Of a stretch of 64,000 nt of DNA, positions 17,324 through 25,505 are shown piece by piece. Source of the stretch: 13-2-20CM-68-14 sp051955535. GTDB taxonomy: Bacteria > Actinomycetota > Thermoleophilia > Gaiellales > Gaiellaceae. Location of the stretch: the NCBI GenBank assembly GCA_051955535.1, contig JBQCGP010000071.1, positions 27,083 to 91,082 on the forward strand, in the 5' to 3' direction. Each line of letters starts with the position of its first letter. Within the stretch, counting starts at the first letter, position 1. The notes below the pieces were generated by a model, which worked only from the letters and a program-made list of their open reading frames with translations, did no database searches and was not told the origin of the DNA. Made by a program: the position numbers and the translations under genes.

Positions 17324-18538
17324 CGTTTTCTCCGCGAGGCGATCGAGCGCCTGGACGCTCAACTCGAGGTGCTCCTCTTTCGTGTCCTCGAGCTTCGTGT
17401 GCGAAAGCCCGCGCAGGCTCTGGACGAACAGCATCACGGTCGGCACCCCAGCACGCGCGACCTCCGCGGCGTCGTGGAGCGGCCCGCTCGGCAGACGGTG
17501 CGACGAGCCGGCGACCTCGGTGATCGCCTCGTCGGCGAGCTCGATCAGCCGCTCGTCGAAGAGGATCGGCTCGATGTTCCAGATCCGCTCCCACGAGACC
17601 TCGATGGCCTCCTCCGCTGCGAACTTCCGGGAGGCGGCCTCGGCGTTGCTGAGCATCTCCGCAAGCTGGCTGCCGTCGAGGTGGCGCTGGTCGAGCAGGC
17701 ACTCCGCGACCTCGACGACCGAGGTCACGATCCCTGGCTTCGTGACGACGCCGCCCATCGTGCAAACGGCGCCCTCACCTGCGCGCTTTGCGATCTCCCG
17801 GATCTCGAGCTCGAGCTTCGCCGCCCCGGCGAGCGCGTCGCGGCGCTTGTCCATCGGCGTCGAGCCCGCGTGCGCAGCCTGGCCGCGGAACGTCACCTGG
17901 TTGCGCTCCACCCCGAACGTGCCGAGCACGACGCCGAGTGGGAGGTCCAGAGACTCGAGCACCGGGCCCTGCTCGATGTGGAGCTCGAGGTAGGCGGCGG
18001 CGTTCTCGAGCTCGGAGCGCGCCTCGAGCGCCGAGTCGAGGTCGACGTCGAACCGGGTGATCGCGTCCGGAAGCGAGATGCCATCCGAGTCGCGGCGCTG
18101 CCGCAGCTCGTCCTGGTCGTCCATCGAGCCCGCCGCGGCCGAAGAGCCGAACAGGGAACGGCCGAAGCGCGCGCCCTCCTCGTCGGCCCAGTTGACGAGC
18201 CGGACCGTCAGACGGGGCGTGCCGTCCTCAGCGATCCGGCGCAGCACCTCGGCGCCCGCCATCACGTTGAGGGCGCCGTCGAGCCAGCCGCCGTTCGGGA
18301 CCGAGTCGATGTGGCCGCCGATCAGCAGCGCTCGCTCGGACTCACCGGGCAGCGTGAACCACTGGTTGCCGGCCGCATCGCAGGTCTTTTCCACCGGCAG
18401 CTCGGAGACTTTCTTGTCGAGCCACTTCCGCGCGGTCGACCACGTCTCCGTCCAGGCGACGCGCTGGGCGCCGTTCTCGTCGCCGGTCAGCTCCTGAAGC
18501 TCGCGGAGCTCTGCGACGGTGCGGCCCGGATCGAGCAT
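17297..18538 (-). CDS. M20-family N-carbamoyl amino acid / beta-ureidopropionase hydrolase
   Basis: A 413-residue dinuclear metallohydrolase. Metal ligands are visible in GGHIDSVPNGGWLDGA, WADEEGARFGRSLFGS and LELHIEQGPVLE. This family hydrolyses N-carbamoyl-L-amino acids, N-carbamoyl-beta-alanine or allantoate. With the dihydropyrimidinase at 22298 the likely reaction is N-carbamoyl-beta-alanine to beta-alanine, CO2 and ammonia. ATG 18538 is chosen because TACGAT on the minus strand ends 7 bases before it, giving a leaderless transcript; the frame is open upstream. Confidence 0.85.
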   Translation of the reverse strand: MLDPGRTVAELRELQELTGDENGAQRVAWTETWSTARKWLDKKVSELPVEKTCDAAGNQWFTLPGESERALLIGGHIDSVPNGGWLDGALNVMAGAEVLRRIAEDGTPRLTVRLVNWADEEGARFGRSLFGSSAAAGSMDDQDELRQRRDSDGISLPDAITRFDVDLDSALEARSELENAAAYLELHIEQGPVLESLDLPLGVVLGTFGVERNQVTFRGQAAHAGSTPMDKRRDALAGAAKLELEIREIAKRAGEGAVCTMGGVVTKPGIVTSVVEVAECLLDQRHLDGSQLAEMLSNAEAASRKFAAEEAIEVSWERIWNIEPILFDERLIELADEAITEVAGSSHRLPSGPLHDAAEVARAGVPTVMLFVQSLRGLSHTKLEDTKEEHLELSVQALDRLAEKTLALVGGEA

Positions 18539-18545
18539 GGGCGCG

Positions 18546-18577
18546 ATCGTAAACCGCATCAGCAGGTGTGGTAAGAG
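18546..18577. promoter_or_regulatory. Divergent leaderless promoter region
   Basis: On the minus strand TACGAT (18551-18546) precedes the hydrolase ATG by 7 bases. On the plus strand TAAGAG (18572-18577) precedes the permease GTG 18584 by 6 bases. The two genes are only 45 bases apart and neither has a ribosome binding site. The plus-strand hexamer is a weak match. Confidence 0.4.
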
Positions 18578-18583
18578 ATAGCC

Positions 18584-19480
18584 GTGGCGACCGTGGCCGC
18601 GCAGGCACCGCATGAGCGACGCACTCTCGCCGTGCGGAGAGCAGCCGGACGGGTCGCGCTCTTCGTCATCGTTCTCGCAGCGCTGTGGGGCCTGTGGGAG
18701 GGGTACCGCGGGCTCTGGATCCACGAAGGCTGGACGTGGCCATTCGTCGTCAACGACACGACGATGCCCCACCTCAGCGACATCTTCGCCGCACTCTGGG
18801 GAAGCGCCTCGCCGGGCGGCGTCGGCCCCCGGCTGATCACCGTTCTCGTCAAAGGCGCCCTCTTCACGGCCAAGGAGGCCGCTGCCGGATTCGCGATCGG
18901 CGCGCTCGTCGGCTTCTCCCTCGGCGTCCTCCTCGCCCAGTTCAGGCTGCTTCAGCGCGGCCTATTGCCATGGGTGGTCGCTTCGCAGACCGTTCCGATA
19001 CTCGTCGTCGCGCCGATGGTCGTGGTCTGGGCTAACCCGAAGCTGCCGGACAGCCTCAAAGACTGGGGCGCGGTCGCGCTTATCGCCGCTTACCTGACCT
19101 TCTTTCCCGTGACGGTCAACACGATCCGCGGGCTCAACTCGGTAGACCGGCGCGCGCTGGACCTGATGCGAAGCTACGCAGCCGGCAACTGGCGGATTCT
19201 CTGGAAGCTCCGGTTTCCCGCCGCGCTGCCGTACATCTTCGCGGCATTGAAGGTGAGCGCGACGGCCAGTGTCGTCGGCGCACTGATCGGCGAGCTGCCG
19301 TCGTCGATCCCGAACGGGCTCGGAGCCCAGATCATCAACTTCAGCCAGTACTACTCAACGGAGCCGCGCGGTCTCTGGGCGACGAACCTGATCGCGGCGG
19401 CGCTCGGGATCTCCTTCTTCCTCGTGATCGTGATCGTCGAGAAGCTCGTCGTGCGGCGGGCACCGGAGAACCTCGTATGA
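18584..19480 (+). CDS. ABC transporter permease (NitT/TauT/pyrimidine type)
   Basis: A 298-residue membrane subunit with about six helices. The cytoplasmic loop LDLMRSYAAGNWRILWKLRF corresponds to the EAA region of SsuC/ThiX-like permeases. A second permease at 20280 is clearly paralogous (ELMRSYAAGNVEVFRRVRIP), so the importer is a heterodimer. It opens an operon of permease, ATPase, permease, binding protein and dihydropyrimidinase. Import of a pyrimidine or hydantoin is inferred from the enzymes. Confidence 0.88.
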   Translation: MATVAAQAPHERRTLAVRRAAGRVALFVIVLAALWGLWEGYRGLWIHEGWTWPFVVNDTTMPHLSDIFAALWGSASPGGVGPRLITVLVKGALFTAKEAAAGFAIGALVGFSLGVLLAQFRLLQRGLLPWVVASQTVPILVVAPMVVVWANPKLPDSLKDWGAVALIAAYLTFFPVTVNTIRGLNSVDRRALDLMRSYAAGNWRILWKLRFPAALPYIFAALKVSATASVVGALIGELPSSIPNGLGAQIINFSQYYSTEPRGLWATNLIAAALGISFFLVIVIVEKLVVRRAPENLV

Positions 19481-20283
19481 CCGATCGCGCAACGGTCGTC
19501 GAGATCAACGGCGTCTCGAAGCAGTTCGGGCAAACGACTGCACTGCAGGGGATCGAGCTCGAGATCGCCGAGCGCGAGTTCGTCTCGCTAATCGGCCCGT
19601 CGGGCTGCGGGAAATCGACGCTGCTCAGAATCATCGGCGACCTGATCGAGCCGAGCGCGGGAACTGTCGTCGTCAACGGGAAGTCGGCCCGACAGGCGCG
19701 GCGGGACCGCGACTACGGGATCGTCTTCCAGGATCCCGTCCTCTACGACTGGCGCACCGTCGCAAAAAACGTGGCCCTGCCGCTCGAGATGGCGCGGTGG
19801 CCGCGTCAGAAGCGAAACGAGCGCGTGCAGAAGATGCTCGAGCTCGTGGAGCTGCAGGGGTTCGAGGGCCACCGGCCGTGGCAGCTCTCCGGCGGCATGC
19901 AGCAGCGGGTCTCGATCGCGCGAGCGCTCTCGTTCGATCCCGCGCTGCTGCTGATGGACGAGCCCTTCGGTGCGCTCGACGAGATGACGCGCGAGCGGCT
20001 GAACATCGAGCTGCTCAAGATCTGGGAGGCGAGCGGCTCGACGATCGTCTTCGTCACGCACTCGATTGCGGAGGCCGTCTTCCTGTCGACACGCGTCGTG
20101 GTCATGTCGCCCCGGCCGGGCCGGGTCTCCGAGTTGATTCCGATCGACCTGCCGCAACCGCGGACTGCGACGACGCGCGAGGAGCCGCACTTCTTCGAGC
20201 TCGTGACGCGAGTCCGCGAGGCCCTCCATCTCGGGCATGACCTCGATCGCGCCGCACCAACGGCCCAGAAGGCGACAGCATGA
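19477..20283 (+). CDS. ABC transporter ATP-binding protein (TauB/SsuB type)
   Basis: A 268-residue ATPase. Walker A is GPSGCGKST near residue 42, followed by the Q-loop FQDPVLYDWRTV, the signature LSGGMQQR, Walker B LLLMDEPFGALD and the H-loop IVFVTHSIAEAVF. It is coupled by 4-base overlaps to permeases on both sides. It energises the importer of the pyrimidine-degradation cluster. Confidence 0.9.
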   Translation: MTDRATVVEINGVSKQFGQTTALQGIELEIAEREFVSLIGPSGCGKSTLLRIIGDLIEPSAGTVVVNGKSARQARRDRDYGIVFQDPVLYDWRTVAKNVALPLEMARWPRQKRNERVQKMLELVELQGFEGHRPWQLSGGMQQRVSIARALSFDPALLLMDEPFGALDEMTRERLNIELLKIWEASGSTIVFVTHSIAEAVFLSTRVVVMSPRPGRVSELIPIDLPQPRTATTREEPHFFELVTRVREALHLGHDLDRAAPTAQKATA

Positions 20284-21110
20284 GCAGCGGCGCGCCTGTC
20301 GCGGTTCAGCCCGTCTGGCGGGACGGGCTCGGGCGGATGGTCGGGCGCCGCGCCGTCGACTGGCTGCCGGCGCTCGTCGTCTTCGTCGGAGTCATCGCCC
20401 TCTGGCAAGGGCTGATCGTCTGGACGCACGCGCAGCAGTTCCTGCTGCCGAAGCCGACCTCGATCGCGTCGGCGTTCTGGACGGACAAGCACGAGCTGTG
20501 GTCGGCGGGGTGGTACACGTTCCAGGAAGCGCTGGGCGGATTCGTGCTCGGCTCCGGGATCGCGATCCTCTTCGCGCTCGTGCTCGCCCGCTGGCGCCCC
20601 CTAGGAACGGCGCTGCTCCCGTATGCCGTCGCCGCGAATGCGATCCCGATCATCGCCTTCGCGCCGATCACGAACCAGTGGTTCGGCGGTGGGCTCACGA
20701 AGAGCTCGAAGATTGCGATCGCCGCGGTCCTCTGTTTCTTTCCGGTGCTGGTGAACACACTGCGCGGCCTGACCTCGGTCCGCCCGCAGGACCTCGAGCT
20801 GATGCGCTCCTACGCGGCGGGAAACGTCGAGGTCTTCCGCCGAGTCCGCATTCCGACCTCCCTCCCGTTCATGTTCACCGGCCTGAAGATCGCGAGCGTG
20901 CTCGCGATGATCGGCGCAGTCGTCGGCGAGTACTTCGGCGGGGCCCTGAACGCGATCGGAGTTTTGATCCTGTCCCGTTCACGGGTCTTCCAGTTCAACG
21001 AGGCGTGGGCCGGCGTCCTGGTGGTCTGCATCTTTGGCTTGGCGCTCTACATCGCGGTCGCGCTTGTCGAACGGTTGGCACTTCGCTGGGTGCCATCGAC
21101 ATCGGACTGA
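20280..21110 (+). CDS. ABC transporter permease (second subunit)
   Basis: A 276-residue homologue of the permease at 18584, with about six helices and the loop LELMRSYAAGNVEVFRRV. Its N-terminus overlaps the ATPase stop (ATGA). The following 46 bases carry a G-rich ribosome binding site for the binding-protein gene. Confidence 0.88.
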   Translation: MSSGAPVAVQPVWRDGLGRMVGRRAVDWLPALVVFVGVIALWQGLIVWTHAQQFLLPKPTSIASAFWTDKHELWSAGWYTFQEALGGFVLGSGIAILFALVLARWRPLGTALLPYAVAANAIPIIAFAPITNQWFGGGLTKSSKIAIAAVLCFFPVLVNTLRGLTSVRPQDLELMRSYAAGNVEVFRRVRIPTSLPFMFTGLKIASVLAMIGAVVGEYFGGALNAIGVLILSRSRVFQFNEAWAGVLVVCIFGLALYIAVALVERLALRWVPSTSD

Positions 21111-21156
21111 GGAGGCGTCAGAATCGCGTCGTCGGACGTTGGGGAAAGGGGACTGG

Positions 21157-22281
21157 ATGAAACACGGTAGGTACTGGGTCGGGGCGCTGGCGACGCTAGC
21201 GGTCGCCGGCGGAATTCTCGCGGCGGTCGGCACCGCCGCACCGTCGAAGCACTCGTCGCAGAAGCTGACGAAGCTCACCTTCCAGTTGAAGTGGGTGACG
21301 CAGGCACAGTTCGCCGGCTACTACGCGGCCGACGCTAAGGGGTACTACAAGAAGGCAGGCCTGGACGTGAAGATCCGCGTCGGCGGGCCGGACATCATCC
21401 CGGAGCAGGTGGTTGCGGGAGGTCAGGCTCAACTGGGTCTCGACTGGCTGCCGAGCCTGATGTCGGCGCGCGACCAGGGCACAAAGCTGGTGAACATCGC
21501 GCAGGTCTTCGCGCGCAGCGGGATGACCGAGATCACCTGGAAGAACAGCGGCATCAACACGATCGCGAAGATGCACGGCAAGAAGGTCGGTAACTGGCTC
21601 GGCGGCAACGAGTTCGAGCTCTTCGCCGCACTCAGCCGCGCCGGCATGGACCCGGTTCACAACAAGGGTGTGACGATCGTCAAACAGCCCTTCGACATGA
21701 ACCTGTTCCTGAACCGGCAGATCGACGCCGCGTCTGCGATGACGTACAACGAGCTCGCCCAGGTCCTGGAGAACAAGAACCCGAAGACCGGGAAGCTCTA
21801 CAGCCTGAGAAACCTGAACGTGATCAAGATGGAGAAGATCGGAACCGGAATGCTCGAAGACGGCATCTTCGGCACCGAGTCCTGGCTCAAGGACAAGAAG
21901 AACCAGGCGACTGCGAAGAAGTTCCTCGTCGCGTCCTTCAAGGGCTGGATCTACTGCCGGACGCACCTGAAGGATTGCGTGAGGATCGTGCTCTCGCACG
22001 GCCCGACGCTCCTCAAGGGCCACCAGACGTGGCAGATGAACGAGATCAACGCTCTCGTCTGGCCGTCGCCGCTCGGGATCGGGCTGATGAGCCCCAAGGA
22101 CTACAAGTTCACGGCCAAGACGACGGCGAAGTACAACAACCTGAAGAAGGTGCCCGGCCACGAGGCGTATCGGACCGACCTCGCCAAGGCCGCACAGGCG
22201 ACCCTGAAGAAGCAGCACTACGACATCTACGGCAAGTCCTGGAAGAAAGCGAAGGTCAAGATCACACCCGGCGGCGAGTAA
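21157..22281 (+). CDS. ABC substrate-binding protein (NMT1/THI5-like)
   Basis: A 374-residue secreted protein starting at ATG 21157 after GGGGAAAGGGG. A signal peptide spans residues 1 to about 25 (LATLAVAGGILAAVGTA). The mature part starts FQLKWVTQAQFAGYYAADAK, the hallmark of the NMT1/THI5 family, whose members bind pyrimidine precursors, riboflavin or similar heterocycles. This fits uptake of a pyrimidine or hydantoin for the enzyme encoded next. Confidence 0.88.
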   Translation: MKHGRYWVGALATLAVAGGILAAVGTAAPSKHSSQKLTKLTFQLKWVTQAQFAGYYAADAKGYYKKAGLDVKIRVGGPDIIPEQVVAGGQAQLGLDWLPSLMSARDQGTKLVNIAQVFARSGMTEITWKNSGINTIAKMHGKKVGNWLGGNEFELFAALSRAGMDPVHNKGVTIVKQPFDMNLFLNRQIDAASAMTYNELAQVLENKNPKTGKLYSLRNLNVIKMEKIGTGMLEDGIFGTESWLKDKKNQATAKKFLVASFKGWIYCRTHLKDCVRIVLSHGPTLLKGHQTWQMNEINALVWPSPLGIGLMSPKDYKFTAKTTAKYNNLKKVPGHEAYRTDLAKAAQATLKKQHYDIYGKSWKKAKVKITPGGE

Positions 22282-22297
22282 GCGGAGGAGGATCCGT

Positions 22298-23707
22298 ATG
22301 TCCGTTCTGATCAGAGGAGGCCGCGTCATCACCGCGGCGGACGACTACGTCGCCGACGTCTTCGTCGAGGACGAACGGATCTCACTCATCGGCGAGACCC
22401 TCGACGTGACAGCAGATCGTGTGATCGACGCAGTCGGGAAGTACGTGCTCCCCGGCTGCGTCGACCCGCACACGCACCTCGACATGCCGTTCGGGGGCAC
22501 GGTCACGATCGACGACGTCCAGTCGGGCCAGACCGCCGCGGCGTTCGGCGGCACGACCACGCATGTCGACTTCATCATCCAGCCGAAGGGCGCGACCTTC
22601 GCAGACGCGATCGACGAGTGGCGCGCCAAGGCGAACGGCAAGCAGGTGATCGACATGGGCTACCACATGGCGATCACCGATCTCGACGAGGGCGGCACCC
22701 TCGAGGAGCTCGCCAGCCTGCCAGACCAGGGCATCACCTCCTACAAGCTGTTCATGGCCTACAAGGGCGCGCTGATGGTGGACGACGAGACGCTCTTCCG
22801 CGCGATGGAGGTGGCTGCGGAGTCCGGAGCGCTCGTGATGGTCCACGCCGAGAACGGCGACCTGATCGACGTGCTCGTCCGCGAGGCGCTCGAAGCCGGC
22901 CACACCGAACCCCTCTACCACGCGTTGACCCGGCCACCCGAGGCAGAAGGCGAAGCCACGAACCGGGCGATCCAACTCGCGCACGTCGCCGGCGCGCCGC
23001 TCTACGTCGTCCACGTCACCTGCCGCGAGGCCGTCGAGCCGATCGCGCGGGCGCGCGAGAACGGGTGGGACGTGTGGGGCGAGACCTGCACCCAGTACTT
23101 CTTCAACTCGCTCGATGACATCAAGAAGCCGGACTTCGAGGGCGCGAAGTACGTCTACTCGCCGCCGGTTCGGGACAAGTCGAACTGGGACGTGCTCTGG
23201 AACGCCGTGCGCACGGACGCGCTGTCCGCGATCTCGACCGACCACTGTGCGTTTCTCTGGGACGGCCAGAAGACGATGGGCAAGGACGACTTCTCGAAGA
23301 TCCCTAACGGCGGTCCGGGCCTCGAGAACCGGCTGCACATGATCCATGAGTTCGGCGCCCGCGCCGGCCGGATCACGCTCAACCGGATGGTGGAGCTCCT
23401 GGCGACGAACCCGGCGAAGCTGTTCGGGCTCTACCCGCGCAAGGGGACGATCGCGGTCGGCTCCGACGCCGATATCGTGATCTTCGACCCCGAGAAGCGG
23501 GTGACGATCTCGTCGGCGACCGATCACTCGAAGACGGACTACAATCTGTACGAGGGCACCGAGGTGACCGGAACGCCCGAGATCGTGCTGCTGCGCGGCA
23601 ACGTCTTGGTCGAGGGCGACGAGCTGGTCGCCCAGCCTGGGATCGGGCAGTACGTCGCCCGGGCAAAGTTCGGCCAGGAACTGAAACCCGCAGCAGCCGT
23701 CGCCTAG
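22298..23707 (+). CDS. hydA: Dihydropyrimidinase / D-hydantoinase
   Basis: A 469-residue cyclic amidohydrolase. Zinc ligands are in DPHTHLDMPFGG; Lys in TSYKLFMAYKG is the residue carboxylated in this family; further His are in VHAENG and YVVHVTCREA, and Asp in STDHCAF. It opens dihydrouracil or dihydrothymine to N-carbamoyl-beta-amino acids. ATG 22298 follows GGAGGAGG. It is the last gene of the transporter operon. Pyrimidine and hydantoin substrates cannot be told apart by sequence, but the aminotransferase and dehydrogenase downstream favour pyrimidines. Confidence 0.92.
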   Translation: MSVLIRGGRVITAADDYVADVFVEDERISLIGETLDVTADRVIDAVGKYVLPGCVDPHTHLDMPFGGTVTIDDVQSGQTAAAFGGTTTHVDFIIQPKGATFADAIDEWRAKANGKQVIDMGYHMAITDLDEGGTLEELASLPDQGITSYKLFMAYKGALMVDDETLFRAMEVAAESGALVMVHAENGDLIDVLVREALEAGHTEPLYHALTRPPEAEGEATNRAIQLAHVAGAPLYVVHVTCREAVEPIARARENGWDVWGETCTQYFFNSLDDIKKPDFEGAKYVYSPPVRDKSNWDVLWNAVRTDALSAISTDHCAFLWDGQKTMGKDDFSKIPNGGPGLENRLHMIHEFGARAGRITLNRMVELLATNPAKLFGLYPRKGTIAVGSDADIVIFDPEKRVTISSATDHSKTDYNLYEGTEVTGTPEIVLLRGNVLVEGDELVAQPGIGQYVARAKFGQELKPAAAVA

Positions 23708-23799
23708 CAGGGACTGTCCCCGAACGGGGACTGTCCCATCAACCGCCTGCTCTGCCTGACACGGTTTGTGGGACAGTCCCCTGCGGGGACAGCCCCTCG
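23708..23799. repeat. GGGACAGTCCC-family repeat, copy 2 (paired)
   Basis: GCAGGGACTGTCCCCGAACG begins the element, continuing with GGGGACTGTCCC, and the reverse-complementary arm GGGACAGTCCCC, TGC, GGGGACAGCCCC lies at 23770-23795. The two arms form a long inverted repeat that fills the gap between the convergent hydA and mmsA genes, where it could act as a bidirectional terminator. No other feature is in this gap. Confidence 0.7.
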
Positions 23800-23802
23800 G
23801 AG

Positions 23803-25332
23803 CTAGCGCGTCTGCGGGAAGCCGAGGTCGACCTTCGACGTGGCCGGGTCCGGCCAGCGAGACGTCACGACCTTGCCGCGCGTGTAGAACTGAATTCCCT
23901 CGGGCCCATAGATGTGCAGGTCGCCGAAGAGCGAGCTCTTCCAGCCGCCGAAGCTGTAGTACGCGACCGGCACCGGGATCGGCACGTTGATGCCAACCAT
24001 GCCGACGTTGACGTCGAACTGGAACTGGCGGGCAACGCCGCCGTCGCGCGTGAAGATCGCGACGCCGTTGCCGTACGGGTTCTCGTTGACGAGCCGCACG
24101 GCCTCGTCATAGGTGTCGACGCGGGTGACGCCGAGGACCGGCCCGAAGATCTCGTCCTTGTAGACGTCCATCTCAGGCTTGACGTCATCGAGCAGGGTGA
24201 CGCCGAGGAAGAAGCCGTGACCGTTGGGCGCCGTTTCGCGGCCGTCGGTGACCACGGTCGCGCCCTCGCTGCGCCCTTTGTCGATGTACGACGCGACCTT
24301 GTCGCGGTGCTCGCGCGTGACGAGCGGGCCCATCTCGGAGTCAGGCGCCATGCCGTCGCCGACCTTCACGTCAGGCAGCCGCACCTTGATCGCGTCGACG
24401 AGCTCGTCCGCGGCATGTCCGACGGCGACCAGCATCGAGACCGCCATGCACCGTTCGCCGGCCGAGCCGTAGCCGGCCGAGACCGCTGCGTCGGCCGCCA
24501 TCTCGATGTCCGCGTCCGGCAGCACGATCATGTGGTTCTTGGCGCCGCCGAGAGCCTGCACGCGCTTGTCGTGCGAGGTGCCCTTCTCGTAGACATAGCG
24601 TGCGATCGGCGTCGAGCCGACGAACGAGACGGCGGCGATGTCCGGGTGCTCGAGGATCGCGTCGACCGCGACCTTGTCGCCGTGGACGACGTTGAAGACG
24701 CCGTCGGGGACGCCGGCTTCCTTGAGCAGCTCGGCGGTGTAGACCGAAGCTGAGGGATCCTTCTCGGACGGCTTCAGTACGAAGGTGTTCCCGCAGGCGA
24801 GCGCAGGCGCCCACATCCACATGGGCACCATGGCGGGGAAATTGAACGGCGTGATTCCGGCAGCGACTCCGAGCGGCTGGCGGATCGAGTAGACGTCGAT
24901 GCCGGTCGAGGCCTGCTCCGTGAAACCGCCCTTGAGCAGCTCGGGGATGCCGCAGCAGTATTCGATCACCTCGAGCCCGCGCGCGACCTCACCCATCGCG
25001 TCGGTCAGAACCTTGCCGTGCTCGGCGGTGAGGATCTTGGCGATGTCCTCGCGGTGCTCATCGAGAAGCTTGCGGATGCGGAAGAAGATTTCGGTCTTCC
25101 GCGAGAGCGAGATCGCGCGCCACGAAGCGAAGGCGCGCTTGGCCGCCTGAACGGCGGCGTCGACCTCCTCCGGGCTGGCGAAGGCGACCTCGCCCGTCTG
25201 GACGCCGAGGGCAGGGTTGTAGACCGGACCGTTTCGACCGGAGCGCCCGTGTACCTGCGCTCCGTCGATCCAGTGGCTGATGGGCGTGACGGCCTGCGCC
25301 GTCTGTTCGCGCGGTTCCGCGACCTCGGTCAT
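23803..25332 (-). CDS. mmsA: CoA-acylating (methyl)malonate-semialdehyde dehydrogenase
   Basis: A 509-residue aldehyde dehydrogenase. The N-terminus (HWIDGAQVHGRSGRNGPVYNP) and the catalytic region GYGSAGERCMAVSM are those of the MmsA/IolA branch, which forms acetyl- or propionyl-CoA without needing a Glu general base. In this cluster it would convert malonate semialdehyde (from beta-alanine) or methylmalonate semialdehyde (from thymine) to acyl-CoA. The start ATG follows GGAGG by 5 bases on the minus strand. It is divergent from the aminotransferase gene. Confidence 0.9.
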   Translation of the reverse strand: MTEVAEPREQTAQAVTPISHWIDGAQVHGRSGRNGPVYNPALGVQTGEVAFASPEEVDAAVQAAKRAFASWRAISLSRKTEIFFRIRKLLDEHREDIAKILTAEHGKVLTDAMGEVARGLEVIEYCCGIPELLKGGFTEQASTGIDVYSIRQPLGVAAGITPFNFPAMVPMWMWAPALACGNTFVLKPSEKDPSASVYTAELLKEAGVPDGVFNVVHGDKVAVDAILEHPDIAAVSFVGSTPIARYVYEKGTSHDKRVQALGGAKNHMIVLPDADIEMAADAAVSAGYGSAGERCMAVSMLVAVGHAADELVDAIKVRLPDVKVGDGMAPDSEMGPLVTREHRDKVASYIDKGRSEGATVVTDGRETAPNGHGFFLGVTLLDDVKPEMDVYKDEIFGPVLGVTRVDTYDEAVRLVNENPYGNGVAIFTRDGGVARQFQFDVNVGMVGINVPIPVPVAYYSFGGWKSSLFGDLHIYGPEGIQFYTRGKVVTSRWPDPATSKVDLGFPQTR

Positions 25333-25391
25333 AGCGGCCTCCTTCGTCAGATGGCCAGCCTAGCGCGCACAGGAGCCGGTCGGACTCATTG

Positions 25392-25485
25392 TGGCCATGT
25401 CCCGGGACCGTGGCCATGTCCCGGGACCTGGTCCGTAGCCATGTCCCGGGACCTGGTCTGTGGACATGTCCGGGGACCAGGTCCG
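25392..25485. repeat. Tandem 25-bp repeat array in divergent promoter region
   Basis: Four units are seen: 25392-25410 (19 bp, shortened), 25411-25435, 25436-25460 and 25461-25485 (25 bp each). The shared core is CCATGTCCCGGGACC, containing the palindrome GTCCCGGGAC, followed by TGGTCYG. The fourth unit differs by a few bases. The array ends 8 bases before the -10 of the aminotransferase gene. It may be a multi-site operator or simply a variable tandem repeat. Confidence 0.75.
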
Positions 25486-25493
25486 CAGACGAG

Positions 25494-25499
25494 TAGGAT
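25494..25499 (+). promoter_or_regulatory. Predicted -10 of the aminotransferase gene
   Basis: TAGGAT ends 6 bases before ATG 25506 and no ribosome binding site is present, so the transcript is probably leaderless. No good -35 is seen; the position where it would lie is inside the last unit of the 25-bp array, which suggests activator or repressor control. Confidence 0.45.
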
Positions 25500-25505
25500 C
25501 GGGCC

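Noticed and set aside
25392..25485. CRISPR array
   Set aside because: The units are directly adjacent with no spacers between them, and no cas gene is in the window; it is a tandem repeat.
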